A stretch of 51,611 bases of DNA. Source: an uncultured Prevotella sp. Lineage in GTDB: Bacteria; Bacteroidota; Bacteroidia; Bacteroidales; Bacteroidaceae. Shown one piece after another: positions 7,223 through 16,388 of this stretch; the first letter of the stretch is position 1; every line of letters starts with the position of its first letter. The position numbers were made by a program, and so were the translations under genes. The notes beneath the pieces were generated by a model that was not told the DNA's origin, did no database searches, and saw only the letters and a list, made by a program, of their open reading frames with translations. Location: contig CAJONQ010000003.1 of the NCBI GenBank assembly GCA_905235835.1, positions 1 to 51,611 of the forward strand, written 5' to 3'.

Positions 7223-9091
7223 ATGGAGTATAGACTGACAGATTTCCTGCCGACGACGAAGAAGGAACTCGACCTCCGTGGATGGACGGAGACCGATGTC
7301 ATCCTGTTTAGTGGTGACGCCTACGTCGACCATCCCTCCTTTGGTGCCGCTGTCATCGGACGGGTATTAGAGGCGGCAGGCTATAAGGTCGCCATCGTCC
7401 CCCAACCCGACTGGCACGGTGACTATCGTGACTTCAAGAAATTAGGTCGCCCTCGTCTGTTCTTCGGTATCTCACCGGGGTGCATGGACTCAATGGTCAA
7501 CAAATACACGGCTAACCGTCGTCTGCGCTCGGAGGATGCCTATAGTCCTGACGGTCGCCATGACATGCGACCGGAATATCCGACCATTATCTATAGTCGC
7601 ATCCTGCGGGAGCTGTTCCCTGACGTACCGATCGTATTAGGGGGTATCGAGGCTTCCCTGCGCCGACTCTCCCATTACGACTACTGGCAGGACACGCTGC
7701 GTCGCTGTATCTTGTGTGATGCTCCTGCCGACCTCATCTCCTATGGTATGGGTGAGAAGACCATCGTGGAGATAGCCCGTCGACTGGATGAGGGACAACC
7801 GATCAGTTCTCTCCATGACCTTCCCCAGATTGTCTATCTTGCCGACAAGACGGAGATTCCCGATGGTATCAACGAGCGTGACATCGTGCTGCATAGTCAT
7901 GAGGAGTGTCTGCGTGACAAACGGAAGCAGGCGGAGAACTTCCGACATATCGAGGAGCAGTCGAATATGATTCATGCCCAACGGTTGATACAGGGGGTAG
8001 ACGGACGCTATACGGTCGTCAACCCACCCTATCCTCCGATGACGACAGAGGAACTGGATGCCTCCTTCGACCTGCCTTATACCCGTCAGCCGCATCCAAA
8101 ATACAAGGGCAAGCGCATCCCTGCCTACGAGATGATCAAGCATAGTGTCAATATCCATCGCGGATGCTTTGGCGGTTGTGCGTTCTGTACCATCTCCGCC
8201 CATCAGGGTAAGTTCATCGCCTGTCGCTCGAAGGAGAGTATATTAAAAGAGGTGAAGCAGGTGGTACAGATGCCCGACTTCAAAGGGTACCTCTCTGACC
8301 TCGGTGGTCCTTCTGCCAATATGTATGGGATGAAGGGGCGTAACCATAAGGCTTGTGAGAAATGTAAGCGTCCCAGTTGTATCCATCCGCATATCTGTCC
8401 GAACCTCGACACCAACCACTCCGCACTGCTGGAGGTCTATCGTGCCGTCGATGCGATACCTGGTGTGAAGAAGAGTTTTATCGGCAGTGGGGTGCGTTAC
8501 GACCTCATCCTGCACCATAGCAAGGACGAGGCGAGCAACCAAGCCGCCAAGGAGTATGCCCATGAGCTGATTACCCGTCATGTGAGTGGACGACTGAAGG
8601 TGGCTCCAGAGCATACCAGCGACAAGGTGCTGTACCTGATGCGCAAGCCGTCGTTCCAACAGTTCTACGACTTCAAGCGTATCTTCGACCGCATCAATAA
8701 GGAGGAGCATCTCAACCAGCAGATCATCCCCTACTTTATCTCCAGTCACCCGGGATGTACGGAACAGGACATGGCACAACTGGCGGAGATCACCAAACAG
8801 TTGAACTTCCACTTGGAACAGGTACAGGACTTCACACCGACTCCCATGACGGTGTCCACCGAGACATGGTATACGGGTTACGACCCCTATACGCTGGAGA
8901 AGGTGTATAGTGCGCATAGCCCGAAAGAGAAACTCGCCCAGCGACAGTATTTCTTCTGGTACAAGGAACCTCAGACCTTAGACATCAAACCTCAGACATC
9001 AGACATCAAACATCATGCAGATCATCGAACAAAGCCTCATCGCGAAGAATCCCCAAAGAAAAAGCGAGGACGGCATTCTCATCACCCCTGA
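7223..9091 (+). CDS. YgiQ-family radical SAM protein
   Basis: The 622-aa protein belongs to the YgiQ family (UPF0313), large radical SAM proteins of unknown reaction. The iron-sulfur motif CFGGCAFC supplies Cys315, Cys319 and Cys322. The N-terminal half has a B12-binding-like Rossmann character, and GGIEASLRRLSHYDYW is typical of the family. A TTG codon lies 6 bp upstream in frame; I prefer the ATG at 7223. The C-terminus is odd: after the conserved QRQYFFWYKE end the frame runs through two 21-bp tandem repeats (PQTLDIK/PQTSDIK) and a basic tail that overlaps the next gene by 77 bp. The extra tail looks accidental rather than conserved. Confidence 0.9.
   Translation: MEYRLTDFLPTTKKELDLRGWTETDVILFSGDAYVDHPSFGAAVIGRVLEAAGYKVAIVPQPDWHGDYRDFKKLGRPRLFFGISPGCMDSMVNKYTANRRLRSEDAYSPDGRHDMRPEYPTIIYSRILRELFPDVPIVLGGIEASLRRLSHYDYWQDTLRRCILCDAPADLISYGMGEKTIVEIARRLDEGQPISSLHDLPQIVYLADKTEIPDGINERDIVLHSHEECLRDKRKQAENFRHIEEQSNMIHAQRLIQGVDGRYTVVNPPYPPMTTEELDASFDLPYTRQPHPKYKGKRIPAYEMIKHSVNIHRGCFGGCAFCTISAHQGKFIACRSKESILKEVKQVVQMPDFKGYLSDLGGPSANMYGMKGRNHKACEKCKRPSCIHPHICPNLDTNHSALLEVYRAVDAIPGVKKSFIGSGVRYDLILHHSKDEASNQAAKEYAHELITRHVSGRLKVAPEHTSDKVLYLMRKPSFQQFYDFKRIFDRINKEEHLNQQIIPYFISSHPGCTEQDMAQLAEITKQLNFHLEQVQDFTPTPMTVSTETWYTGYDPYTLEKVYSAHSPKEKLAQRQYFFWYKEPQTLDIKPQTSDIKHHADHRTKPHREESPKKKRGRHSHHP
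8969..9010 (+). repeat. Two tandem 21-bp microrepeats inside the end of ygiQ
   Basis: Two 21-bp units lie at 8969-8989 and 8990-9010 and differ at two positions. They consist of CAGACATCA-like steps. Because 21 is a multiple of three they stay in frame and encode PQTLDIK and PQTSDIK. This type of microrepeat is usually intergenic in Prevotella-like genomes (general knowledge, not tested here). Confidence 0.8.
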
Positions 9092-9821
9092 CATCATCGC
9101 CGTCATCGACGGCTCTACCTCGAAGACAGACTATCGCCATAGCATCTTCCGTAGCAATGGCAGACAGGCGATGTGGCTGGTATGCCGCTATCTGCGTCAT
9201 GCCCCCAAGCAGATGACGTGCCATGAGTTCCTACGTGGCGTTACTGCCTATATCCGCAAGCATTATAAGAAGTCTCGCATGGAACGACTGGTGGAGCATC
9301 CTGAGGAGCGGTTGACCTGCTCCGCTATCATCTACAGTCGTCTGCAACGGCAGATATGGATGATTGGCGACTGCCTGTGTCTGTTGGACGGACAACTGCT
9401 GGAGAACCCGAAACCAGAGGAGGCAATCTATGCCGCCAAGCGTGCGGCGTATGCGAAGCAACTGCTTGCCAAAGGTACTACCGTTGACGAGTTGCGAACC
9501 CACGATACGGCACGTGACTATATCCTCCCTGATATTGTCGACAGCACCAAACGACAGAACGTCACCTTCTCCGTGATAGACGGTTTCCCGATTCCCGAAC
9601 AACATGTTCCCGTCATCACCCTCGACTTCCAACCCCATGAGATTGTCTTCGCCACAGACGGTTATCCCTTCCTGCGCCCCACCCTTGCAGAGAGTGAGCG
9701 ACTATTAGCAGAACAAAAGGAGAACGACCCCCTAAACATCAACACCTTCATTGCCAGCAAGGCGTTTATGATGGGGCAAGACTCCTTTGACGACAGGTCT
9801 TATGTAAGATTTAAAGTATAA
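9015..9821 (+). CDS. PP2C-like serine/threonine phosphatase domain protein
   Basis: The 268-aa soluble protein shows the sparse motifs of the PP2C metal-dependent phosphatase fold: IDGSTS (Asp32-Gly33), IGDC (118-121), TDGYP (214-218) and a C-terminal DDRSY (259-263). These would hold the two metal ions and suggest removal of phosphate from a protein or small molecule. Sequence outside the motifs is divergent, so substrate and activity are uncertain. Its start lies inside the C-terminal tail of ygiQ, in another frame, suggesting coupled expression. It is the last gene of the plus-strand run and is followed by tRNA-Arg. Confidence 0.72.
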   Translation: MQIIEQSLIAKNPQRKSEDGILITPDIIAVIDGSTSKTDYRHSIFRSNGRQAMWLVCRYLRHAPKQMTCHEFLRGVTAYIRKHYKKSRMERLVEHPEERLTCSAIIYSRLQRQIWMIGDCLCLLDGQLLENPKPEEAIYAAKRAAYAKQLLAKGTTVDELRTHDTARDYILPDIVDSTKRQNVTFSVIDGFPIPEQHVPVITLDFQPHEIVFATDGYPFLRPTLAESERLLAEQKENDPLNINTFIASKAFMMGQDSFDDRSYVRFKV

Positions 9822-9868
9822 AATTTGGCTATCTCCCATTTTTTGTTTAATTTTGCACCCGATTTGAT

Positions 9869-9945
9869 GGTCTGGTAGCTCAGCTGGATAGAGCAACAGC
9901 CTTCTAAGCTGTGGGTCTCGGGTTCGAATCCCGACCGGATCACCA
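9869..9945 (+). tRNA. tRNA-Arg, anticodon TCT
   Basis: A complete cloverleaf can be folded. The seven-base acceptor stem pairs 9869-9875 with 9935-9941, including two G-U pairs. The anticodon stem ACAGC/GCTGT encloses the loop CTTCTAA, giving anticodon TCT at 9903-9905 (codon AGA). The T arm is TCGGG-TTCGAAT-CCCGA, and CCA is encoded at the 3' end. Confidence 0.96.
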
Positions 9946-9949
9946 AAAG

Positions 9950-9990
9950 AAAAAGGAATACTTTCAAATCTTTAATTTTCCTTTTTTATT
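9950..9990 (+). terminator. Probable terminator after tRNA-Arg
   Basis: AAAAAGGAA (9950-9958) pairs with TTCCTTTTT (9978-9986) around a 19-base AT-rich loop, and the right arm itself is a T run. The stem is A/T rich, so the structure is weak. Confidence 0.45.
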
Positions 9991-10086
9991 TTGGGCGATG
10001 GCTCGCGCCAGCGCAAGGGATATTCAATCCCGACCGTGCCTCATTTTATTCTAAATTTAATTTTTTTACTGCTCGTTCTATTTGGT

Positions 10087-11495
10087 TTAGTAGAACTTGA
10101 AATAACGACGGGCGTTATTGTAGGAGATGTCCTCCACCATCTTACCCAGCAACTCACGGTCGTCAGGCAGCAAGCCCTTTTCTCCACATCATTACCGAGG
10201 ATGTTGCAGAGGATGCGGCGGAAGTACTCATGACGTGGATAGCTGAGGAACGAACGGGAGTCGGTCAGCATACCTACGAAGCGGCTCAGCAAACCGAGTA
10301 CGCTGAGGGCATTCATCTGACGCTCCATACCATCCTTTTGGTCGTTGAACCACCAGCCGGAACCGAACTGGATCTTACCTGGCTCACCACCCTGGAAGTT
10401 ACCCAGCATAGTAGCTATCACCTCGTTGGCACAAGGATTCAACGTATATAATATGGTACGCGTCAACTTATCCTCCATGTTCAACTTATTCAGGAACTTA
10501 GACATTGCCTTCGCAGTGTTGAACTCACCAATAGAGTCGAAACCGGTGTCAGGACCCAATGCGTTATACATCTTTGTATTATTGTCACGGATAGCACCAT
10601 AGTGGAACTGTTGTGTCCAGTCTGCATCAGCATCCATCTCAGCCATGACGGTCAGGAAGCAGTTCTTATACTGGCGAATCTCCATGTTAGAGAGCTGCTG
10701 ACCACGCATAGCCTTCTCGAAGATGGTCTCTATCTGTGAGTCGGTATACTCCTCGTCATAGAACTCCTCGATACCATGGTCGGAGAGCTTACAGCCCTGC
10801 TCCTGGAAGAAGTCATGACGCTTCTGTAGAGCATTTACCATGTCTACAAACTTGGTAATAGTGACACCACTCACCTGCTCCAGCTGATGAACATAAGCCC
10901 CAAACTCCGGCTTCTCAATGTTCATCGCCTTGTCGGGACGCCATGCTGGAATCATCATAGGGTCGTCGGCAGCCTTATGCTTGGCATACTCGATATGGTT
11001 ATGGAGGTCGTCAACGGGGTCATCTGTGGTACATACACACTCCACGTTATAGTGCTTCATCAGACCGCGAGCAGAGAACTCGGGCAGCTTCAGTTTCTCA
11101 TTACACTCGTCGAAGATCTCACGAGCCGTCTTGGGGGAGAGCAACTTCTCGATACCGAAGGCGGTCTTCAACTCCAAGTGTGTCCAGTGATACAATGGGT
11201 TGCGGAGCGTATAAGGAACGGTCTCTGCCCACTTCTCGAATTTCTCCCAGTCGCTGGTGTCCTTACCGGTGCAGTACCTCTCGTCAACACCATTGGTACG
11301 CATGGCACGCCACTTATAGTGGTCACCGCCCAGCCAGAGTTCTGTGATGCTTTTGAAGCGATGGTCATTAGCCACCATCTCAGGAATCAGGTGACAGTGG
11401 TAGTCGATGATAGGCATCTTAGCCGCATGGTTGTGGAACAAGTCTTGTGCTAATTCGTTATCCAGCACGAAGTTTTTGTCATTGAATTTCTTCAT
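10087..11495 (-). pseudogene. uxaC: Glucuronate isomerase with a 3' frameshift
   Basis: Uronate isomerase converts glucuronate/galacturonate to fructuronate/tagaturonate, the first step of hexuronate use. The N-terminus has the metal-binding DYHCHL motif (His33, His35) and the family-typical FVGMLTDSRSFLSYPRHEYFRR near the C-terminus. After about residue 438 the frame is wrong. Restoring one A in the run read as TTTT on the plus strand (10178-10181) gives [20 protein letters not shown] and then a normal [11 protein letters not shown] end, stopping at 10087-10089 and giving 469 aa, the usual family length. As written the frame runs on to 10041 with an unrelated tail of about 46 residues. This is either a recent mutation, which would probably damage the enzyme, or a homopolymer sequencing error. 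Confidence 0.88.
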
Positions 11496-11536
11496 AGCTA
11501 TTTATTGTTTTAGTAATTGTTTTAGCAAAATCTTTG

Positions 11537-11544
11537 CAAATATA
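11537..11544 (-). promoter_or_regulatory. Promoter -7 box for uxaC
   Basis: On the minus strand this reads TATATTTG, a perfect TAnnTTTG, about 40 bp before the uxaC start. The bases after it (GCAAAGATTTTGC) closely resemble those just upstream of tamB. Confidence 0.55.
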
Positions 11545-11631
11545 GGAAATATTTTCGGCATTCCCTCATAATAGTCCTAAAAATGAAGAAAAATTAACGT
11601 AAACGATGACGGACGAACAGAAAAAATTACG

Positions 11632-11639
11632 TACCTTTG
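11632..11639 (+). promoter_or_regulatory. Promoter -7 box for the GH51 gene
   Basis: TACCTTTG matches TAnnTTTG and lies about 40 bp before the ATG at 11681. No clear -33 element was found. Confidence 0.55.
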
Positions 11640-11680
11640 TGGCATTATTACCAAATGATTACTAAATTAACAAATTCAAG

Positions 11681-13663
11681 ATGAACAAAAAACTTATTTT
11701 GGGGGCTATTCTTCTTGCAGCAGTGACTGGTACTGATGCCCAGAAATCCATGACACCACCAAGTGGGGGAAAAGCTATTAGTGACGAACTGATCGGTATC
11801 TTCTTCGAGGATATCAGTAGTGCCGCCGATGGTGGCTTGTATGCCGAACTGATTCAGAACGGTTCTTTCGAGTTTAATCTGAATGAGCGTGACGGCTGGG
11901 GTGCCGGTACCGCATGGCAGACTATTCGTCCTGGACACTCACTGGGTTATACAGAGACACGTATGGACAACCCTATCCACCCCAATAATCCTACTTACAT
12001 GCGTTTGAATATCGAACGTACGAAAGAGTTTTATGACTACAAAGGCTGGAAAGGATTCGGACTGCAAAACAATGGTTTTGACGGTATCTCTGTCAAGGCT
12101 GGCGCGAAATATGACTTCTCTGTCTTCCTCCGTAATGTGAAGGGAGAGGCTAAACAGGTGCGCATCGCACTGGTTCAGCCACAGGGATGGGGCAAAGACC
12201 CGAAGCTCCTTGGTGAGACAACGATTACCGCTGACGCTAACACCTGGAAGAAATATGAGGCTCAACTGACAGCCTCTGAGACTGTCACTAACGCATCGTT
12301 ACAGATTCTCGTCTTACAGAATGGTACGATTGACATCGACATGATCTCCTTGATGCCACAAGACACATACAAAGGACACGGACTCCGTAAGGACCTCGCA
12401 GAGGCACTTGCCGGACTGCATCCTAAATTCATGCGCTTCCCCGGTGGCTGTGTCGTACATGGCGGTGGCGACGGTTTCTGGAACACCTATCGTTGGAAGA
12501 CAACAGTCGGTCCTAAGGAACAGCGTCGTCAACTGAAGAACACATGGGGTTATCATCAGTCCATGGGACTGGGCTACTTCGAGTACTTCCAGTTCTGTGA
12601 GGATCTGAACATGGAGCCACTGCCTATCCTGCCCTGTGGTGTCAGTTGCCAGGGTACCAATGGTGGCTGGGACATGTGGCCTCATCAGGCTCAGGACGTA
12701 TGTCCCATGTCGGAGATGGATGAGTGGGTACAAGATGCCCTTGACCTGATTGAGTGGGCTAATGGTGATGTCAACACGAAATGGGGACGTGTCCGTGCAG
12801 AGGCAGGACACCCAAAACCTTTCGGACTGAAGTATCTGGGTATCGGCAACGAAGAGAAAATCACACCCGAGTTCGCCGAGCGCTTTAAATATATGTATAA
12901 AAAGGTGACGGAGAAGCATCCTGAAATCATCATCGTGGGTACAGCAGGACCAGGCTCTCATCCTGAGAATCCTGACTACGAGGCTGGATGGAAACTTGCC
13001 GATGAGCTGCAGATGCCGATTATCGACGAGCACTATTACGAGCCTAACAAATATTTCTTGGAGAGTCGTCAGTACGACAAATATCCTCGTGACCGTAAGA
13101 CCAAGGTGTATCTTGGCGAGTATGCGTCCAAGGACAAGAAAATGATGGATGCCCTTGCCGAGGCACTCTATCTGTTGCATGTAGAGCGTAACGCTGATGT
13201 CGTCGTGATGACCTCTTACGCTCCACTCTTCGCTCGCAAGAATGCCACCAACTGGAATCCTGACATGATTTACTTCGACAACGAGCGTCCATACTTGACA
13301 TGCAGCTATTATGTGCAGCAGATGTTTGGACAGTCAAGTGGTAACTATTACTATGGTGACTGTGTGAAGATCAAGGAGGCAACGAATCTGCAAGAGCAGT
13401 CGGTAGTACTGAACACCAAGACTCGTCAGCTGTTCGTGAAGATATGTAACGCCAGCGCAGACACCAAGACCGCAGACATCAACCTCTCTCGTTTCAAGGG
13501 TGTGAAGTCTGCCGTCAAGACTACACTGACTGGTCAGCCTGATGCAGAGAACAACTATGAGAAGCAGCCTATAGCACCAAAGACAGAGACCGTCAAGATG
13601 TCTAAGAAGATGTCCATGGAGCTGGCTCCCTACTCTTTCGTCATGCTGCAAATCTCTTTATAA
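11681..13663 (+). CDS. Secreted GH51 alpha-L-arabinofuranosidase
   Basis: The 660-aa protein has a signal peptide (about 1-20) and the layout of bacterial GH51 alpha-L-arabinofuranosidases, which release arabinose from arabinan or arabinoxylan. It begins with the family segment ISDELIGIFFEDISSAADGG, carries a carbohydrate-binding-like insertion (about 75-230), then the barrel with the acid/base in GIGNEE (Glu391), the DEHYY segment and the nucleophile in YLGEYAS (Glu480). A C-terminal beta domain completes it. The signal peptide places it in the periplasm or outside. The asparaginase gene follows after 10 bp and is probably co-transcribed despite an unrelated role. Confidence 0.93.
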   Translation: MNKKLILGAILLAAVTGTDAQKSMTPPSGGKAISDELIGIFFEDISSAADGGLYAELIQNGSFEFNLNERDGWGAGTAWQTIRPGHSLGYTETRMDNPIHPNNPTYMRLNIERTKEFYDYKGWKGFGLQNNGFDGISVKAGAKYDFSVFLRNVKGEAKQVRIALVQPQGWGKDPKLLGETTITADANTWKKYEAQLTASETVTNASLQILVLQNGTIDIDMISLMPQDTYKGHGLRKDLAEALAGLHPKFMRFPGGCVVHGGGDGFWNTYRWKTTVGPKEQRRQLKNTWGYHQSMGLGYFEYFQFCEDLNMEPLPILPCGVSCQGTNGGWDMWPHQAQDVCPMSEMDEWVQDALDLIEWANGDVNTKWGRVRAEAGHPKPFGLKYLGIGNEEKITPEFAERFKYMYKKVTEKHPEIIIVGTAGPGSHPENPDYEAGWKLADELQMPIIDEHYYEPNKYFLESRQYDKYPRDRKTKVYLGEYASKDKKMMDALAEALYLLHVERNADVVVMTSYAPLFARKNATNWNPDMIYFDNERPYLTCSYYVQQMFGQSSGNYYYGDCVKIKEATNLQEQSVVLNTKTRQLFVKICNASADTKTADINLSRFKGVKSAVKTTLTGQPDAENNYEKQPIAPKTETVKMSKKMSMELAPYSFVMLQISL

Positions 13664-13673
13664 TTTTCGTCAA

Positions 13674-14705
13674 ATGCAGGGAAAAGTTTTACTGATCTAT
13701 ACCGGTGGGACGATAGGAATGAACCGGAATCCCAAGACGGGTGCCTTGGAGCCTTTCGACTTCGAGCACCTGCTGGTGAACGTACCTGAGCTGAAAGCGT
13801 TTGATTTAGACATCTGCACCTACCAGTTCGACCCACCTATTGACTCCAGCGATATGACCCCTGCCAGATGGACAGAGCTGAGTCATGTCATCGCTGACCA
13901 TTATCATGACTACGATGGTTTTGTCGTCTTACATGGTACTGACACGATGGCATATACCGCCTCCGCATTGTCCTATATGCTGGAAAACCTGACGAAACCT
14001 GTCATCTTTACCGGTTCGCAACTGCCCATCGGACAGTTGCGGACTGATGGCAAGGAGAATCTGATTACTTCCATCGAGATCGCAGCGGCAAAAGACGAGA
14101 TGGGACATGCCATGGTACCAGAGGTTGGTATCTATTTCAACGGTCATCTGCTACGTGGTAACCGCACAACCAAACAAAGTGCCGAGGAGTTTAATGCCTT
14201 TGAGTCGTTCAACTACCCTCACCTGGTAGATGCCGGTGTGAACATCACCTACCACTCTAACCGTATGTTGACACCTGCTTGGGACAAGTCCATGAAGCCC
14301 CACTTCCGTCTTGATAATAATGTGATCATCTTCTCCCTCTTCCCTGGTATTCGTGAAGACCTCGTGCGCCATATCATTGCCACCCCCAATTTGAAGAGTA
14401 TCGTCATGCGTACCTTCGGAAGTGGTAATGCCCCTCAGCGACCATGGGTCATGCAGGCATTAAAAGAAGCGACCAGAAACGGAAAGGTGGTCATCAACAT
14501 CAGCCAGTGTATGCAAGGGATGGTGGAGATGGGACGCTATGATACCGGCTATCAACTGCAAGAGGCTGGTGTCATCAGTGGGTTCGACTCTACTGTTGAG
14601 AGTGCTGTCACCAAACTGATGTTCTTACAGTCCCATTATAAAGATCCTGAGCAAGTACGTGAACTTATGCGCCAAAGCATCAGGGGAGAAATCACTGTTA
14701 GTTAA
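13674..14705 (+). CDS. ansA: Type I L-asparaginase
   Basis: The 343-aa cytoplasmic enzyme hydrolyses L-asparagine to aspartate and ammonia. The N-terminal YTGGTIGMN motif provides the nucleophile threonine (Thr13) and the VLHGTDTMAY motif provides Thr89-Asp90. There is no signal peptide, and the length fits type I (E. coli AnsA-like) enzymes. The start ATG is 10 bp after the GH51 stop. Confidence 0.92.
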   Translation: MQGKVLLIYTGGTIGMNRNPKTGALEPFDFEHLLVNVPELKAFDLDICTYQFDPPIDSSDMTPARWTELSHVIADHYHDYDGFVVLHGTDTMAYTASALSYMLENLTKPVIFTGSQLPIGQLRTDGKENLITSIEIAAAKDEMGHAMVPEVGIYFNGHLLRGNRTTKQSAEEFNAFESFNYPHLVDAGVNITYHSNRMLTPAWDKSMKPHFRLDNNVIIFSLFPGIREDLVRHIIATPNLKSIVMRTFGSGNAPQRPWVMQALKEATRNGKVVINISQCMQGMVEMGRYDTGYQLQEAGVISGFDSTVESAVTKLMFLQSHYKDPEQVRELMRQSIRGEITVS

Positions 14706-14856
14706 CGATATGGAGCCAAACTATATGACATTCGTTAATTTTATCAGTATTTCAACTTTCAAGCGTTAATTTCAAACAGCCGTTAAGTATAACGTTAGAA
14801 TTGTTAAATTGCGACAAAAAGAAACGACAATTTGGCAGTTTACCAATTTTTGCGTC

Positions 14857-14864
14857 TATATTTG
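14857..14864 (+). promoter_or_regulatory. Promoter -7 box for the HtrA gene
   Basis: TATATTTG matches TAnnTTTG, with a TTTGG at 14831-14835 about 22 bp upstream as a possible -33 element. The ATG follows at 14913. Confidence 0.55.
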
Positions 14865-14912
14865 CACTCGATTTCATAAACAATGAATATAAACATTTAA
14901 CTGAATAGACAA

Positions 14913-16367
14913 ATGAAAAAGATTGTAAAGAATTTACTTCCTGCGGTTTACTTAGTAGTAATCGCTTTTTCTGCGGCTTCATGCAACAAGACACAAGCTG
15001 CTCCAGCTGCCGCACCAGGACAACCCGTAGACTTGACTTACGCAGCAGAGAAATCGCTGCCATCAGTTGTTTACATCAAATCTGTCATCAACTCCAAGAC
15101 CCAGACAGTAGAATACAGTGATCCTTTTGAGGATTTCTTCTCTGACCCCTTCGGTGGATTCTTCGGACGTGGACAGGGGAATAATAATGGTACGCGCAAA
15201 CGTCAGGTGCAGACTCCTAAGCGTGCTGCTGCCGGTAGTGGTGTGATTATCTCCGCTGACGGTTATATCGTCACCAACAACCACGTGGTGGATGGAGCCG
15301 ATGAGTTGACAGTGACCTTGAACGAGAACTCTAAAGAGTATTCAGCACGTATCATTGGGGCCGACAAGACGACAGACCTTGCCCTGATTAAGATTGATGC
15401 CAAGAACCTGCCGGCTATCGTGATTGCCAACTCTGACAATGTGAAGATCGGAGAATGGGTACTTGCCGTCGGTAATCCTCTCGGACTGAACAATACCGTT
15501 ACTGCTGGTATCGTCAGTGCCAAGGCTCGTCAGATGGGCGAAGGTGTAGCCTCCATGATTCAGACGGATGCCGCCATCAACCAAGGTAACTCTGGTGGCG
15601 CGTTGGTGAACACCCGTGGTGAACTGATTGGTATCAATGCCATGATCTACTCACAGACTGGTTCTAATATCGGTTACGGCTTTGCCATTCCTACCGCTAT
15701 TATGAACAAGGTCGTTGAGGATATCAAGAAATATGGTGCCGTACAGCGTGCTATGATTGGTATCAAGGGCTCTGATGTCAGCAACTATGTCGATGTAGAG
15801 AAAGAGAAGGGCAACGAGATTGACCTCGGCACCATGGAGGGTATCTATATTGCAGAGGTTGTCGAGGACGGTGCCGCTGCCGCTGCCGGCTTGCAGAAGG
15901 GTGATGTCATCACGGCTATCGACGGACAGAAAGTGAAGAAGTTCGGTGAACTGCAAGGAATTATGGCTCAGAAGCGCCCTGGCGACAAGGTGACGGTAAG
16001 CTATCTGCGTAACAAGAAAGAGAAGACCGCTACGCTGACCTTGAAGAATGAGCAAGGTACTACCAAGGTTGTGAAGAACGCTGATGTGGATATCCTCGGC
16101 ATCGATGTACGTCCTGTTACCGACTCCCAGAAGAAACAACTGGAGATCAGCTATGGTCTTGAGGTGTTGAAGGTCAGCGGTGGCAAGATGAAGGAGGCTG
16201 GCGTTCCTAAGGGCTTCATCATCCAGGTAGTCAACGATCAGCCGATGCGCTCCTTCGATGATCTGCAGCAAGCTGTCAAGGATGCGAAAGACCAGATGCT
16301 TGTCATTAAGGGACTCTTCCCCACTGGTAAACGCGGTGGCTTCGTAGTCTACTTACAGAATGAGTAA
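14913..16367 (+). CDS. HtrA/DegQ-type serine protease, probable lipoprotein
   Basis: The 484-aa envelope protease/chaperone degrades or refolds damaged exported proteins. The N-terminus ends in a lipobox-like SAASC (Cys24), so the protein is probably lipidated, unlike soluble periplasmic DegP. The trypsin-like triad is His124 (TNNHVVDG), Asp155 (TTDLALIK) and Ser227 (QGNSGGAL). Two PDZ domains follow (about 290-375 and 400-480). It is monocistronic or shares read-through with rpoD; a 14-bp inverted repeat follows the stop. Confidence 0.92.
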   Translation: MKKIVKNLLPAVYLVVIAFSAASCNKTQAAPAAAPGQPVDLTYAAEKSLPSVVYIKSVINSKTQTVEYSDPFEDFFSDPFGGFFGRGQGNNNGTRKRQVQTPKRAAAGSGVIISADGYIVTNNHVVDGADELTVTLNENSKEYSARIIGADKTTDLALIKIDAKNLPAIVIANSDNVKIGEWVLAVGNPLGLNNTVTAGIVSAKARQMGEGVASMIQTDAAINQGNSGGALVNTRGELIGINAMIYSQTGSNIGYGFAIPTAIMNKVVEDIKKYGAVQRAMIGIKGSDVSNYVDVEKEKGNEIDLGTMEGIYIAEVVEDGAAAAAGLQKGDVITAIDGQKVKKFGELQGIMAQKRPGDKVTVSYLRNKKEKTATLTLKNEQGTTKVVKNADVDILGIDVRPVTDSQKKQLEISYGLEVLKVSGGKMKEAGVPKGFIIQVVNDQPMRSFDDLQQAVKDAKDQMLVIKGLFPTGKRGGFVVYLQNE

Positions 16368-16388
16368 TATTTGACATTCTGTTGACAA

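Noticed and set aside
10178..10181. Programmed -1 frameshift to make full-length UxaC
   Set aside because: A short A run on the coding strand could slip, but no stimulatory structure is evident and recoding is not known for this family; mutation or sequencing error is simpler.
12314..13180. 288-codon minus-strand frame inside the GH51 gene
   Set aside because: GH51 catalytic residues are encoded on the plus strand; the opposite frame has no motif or promoter.
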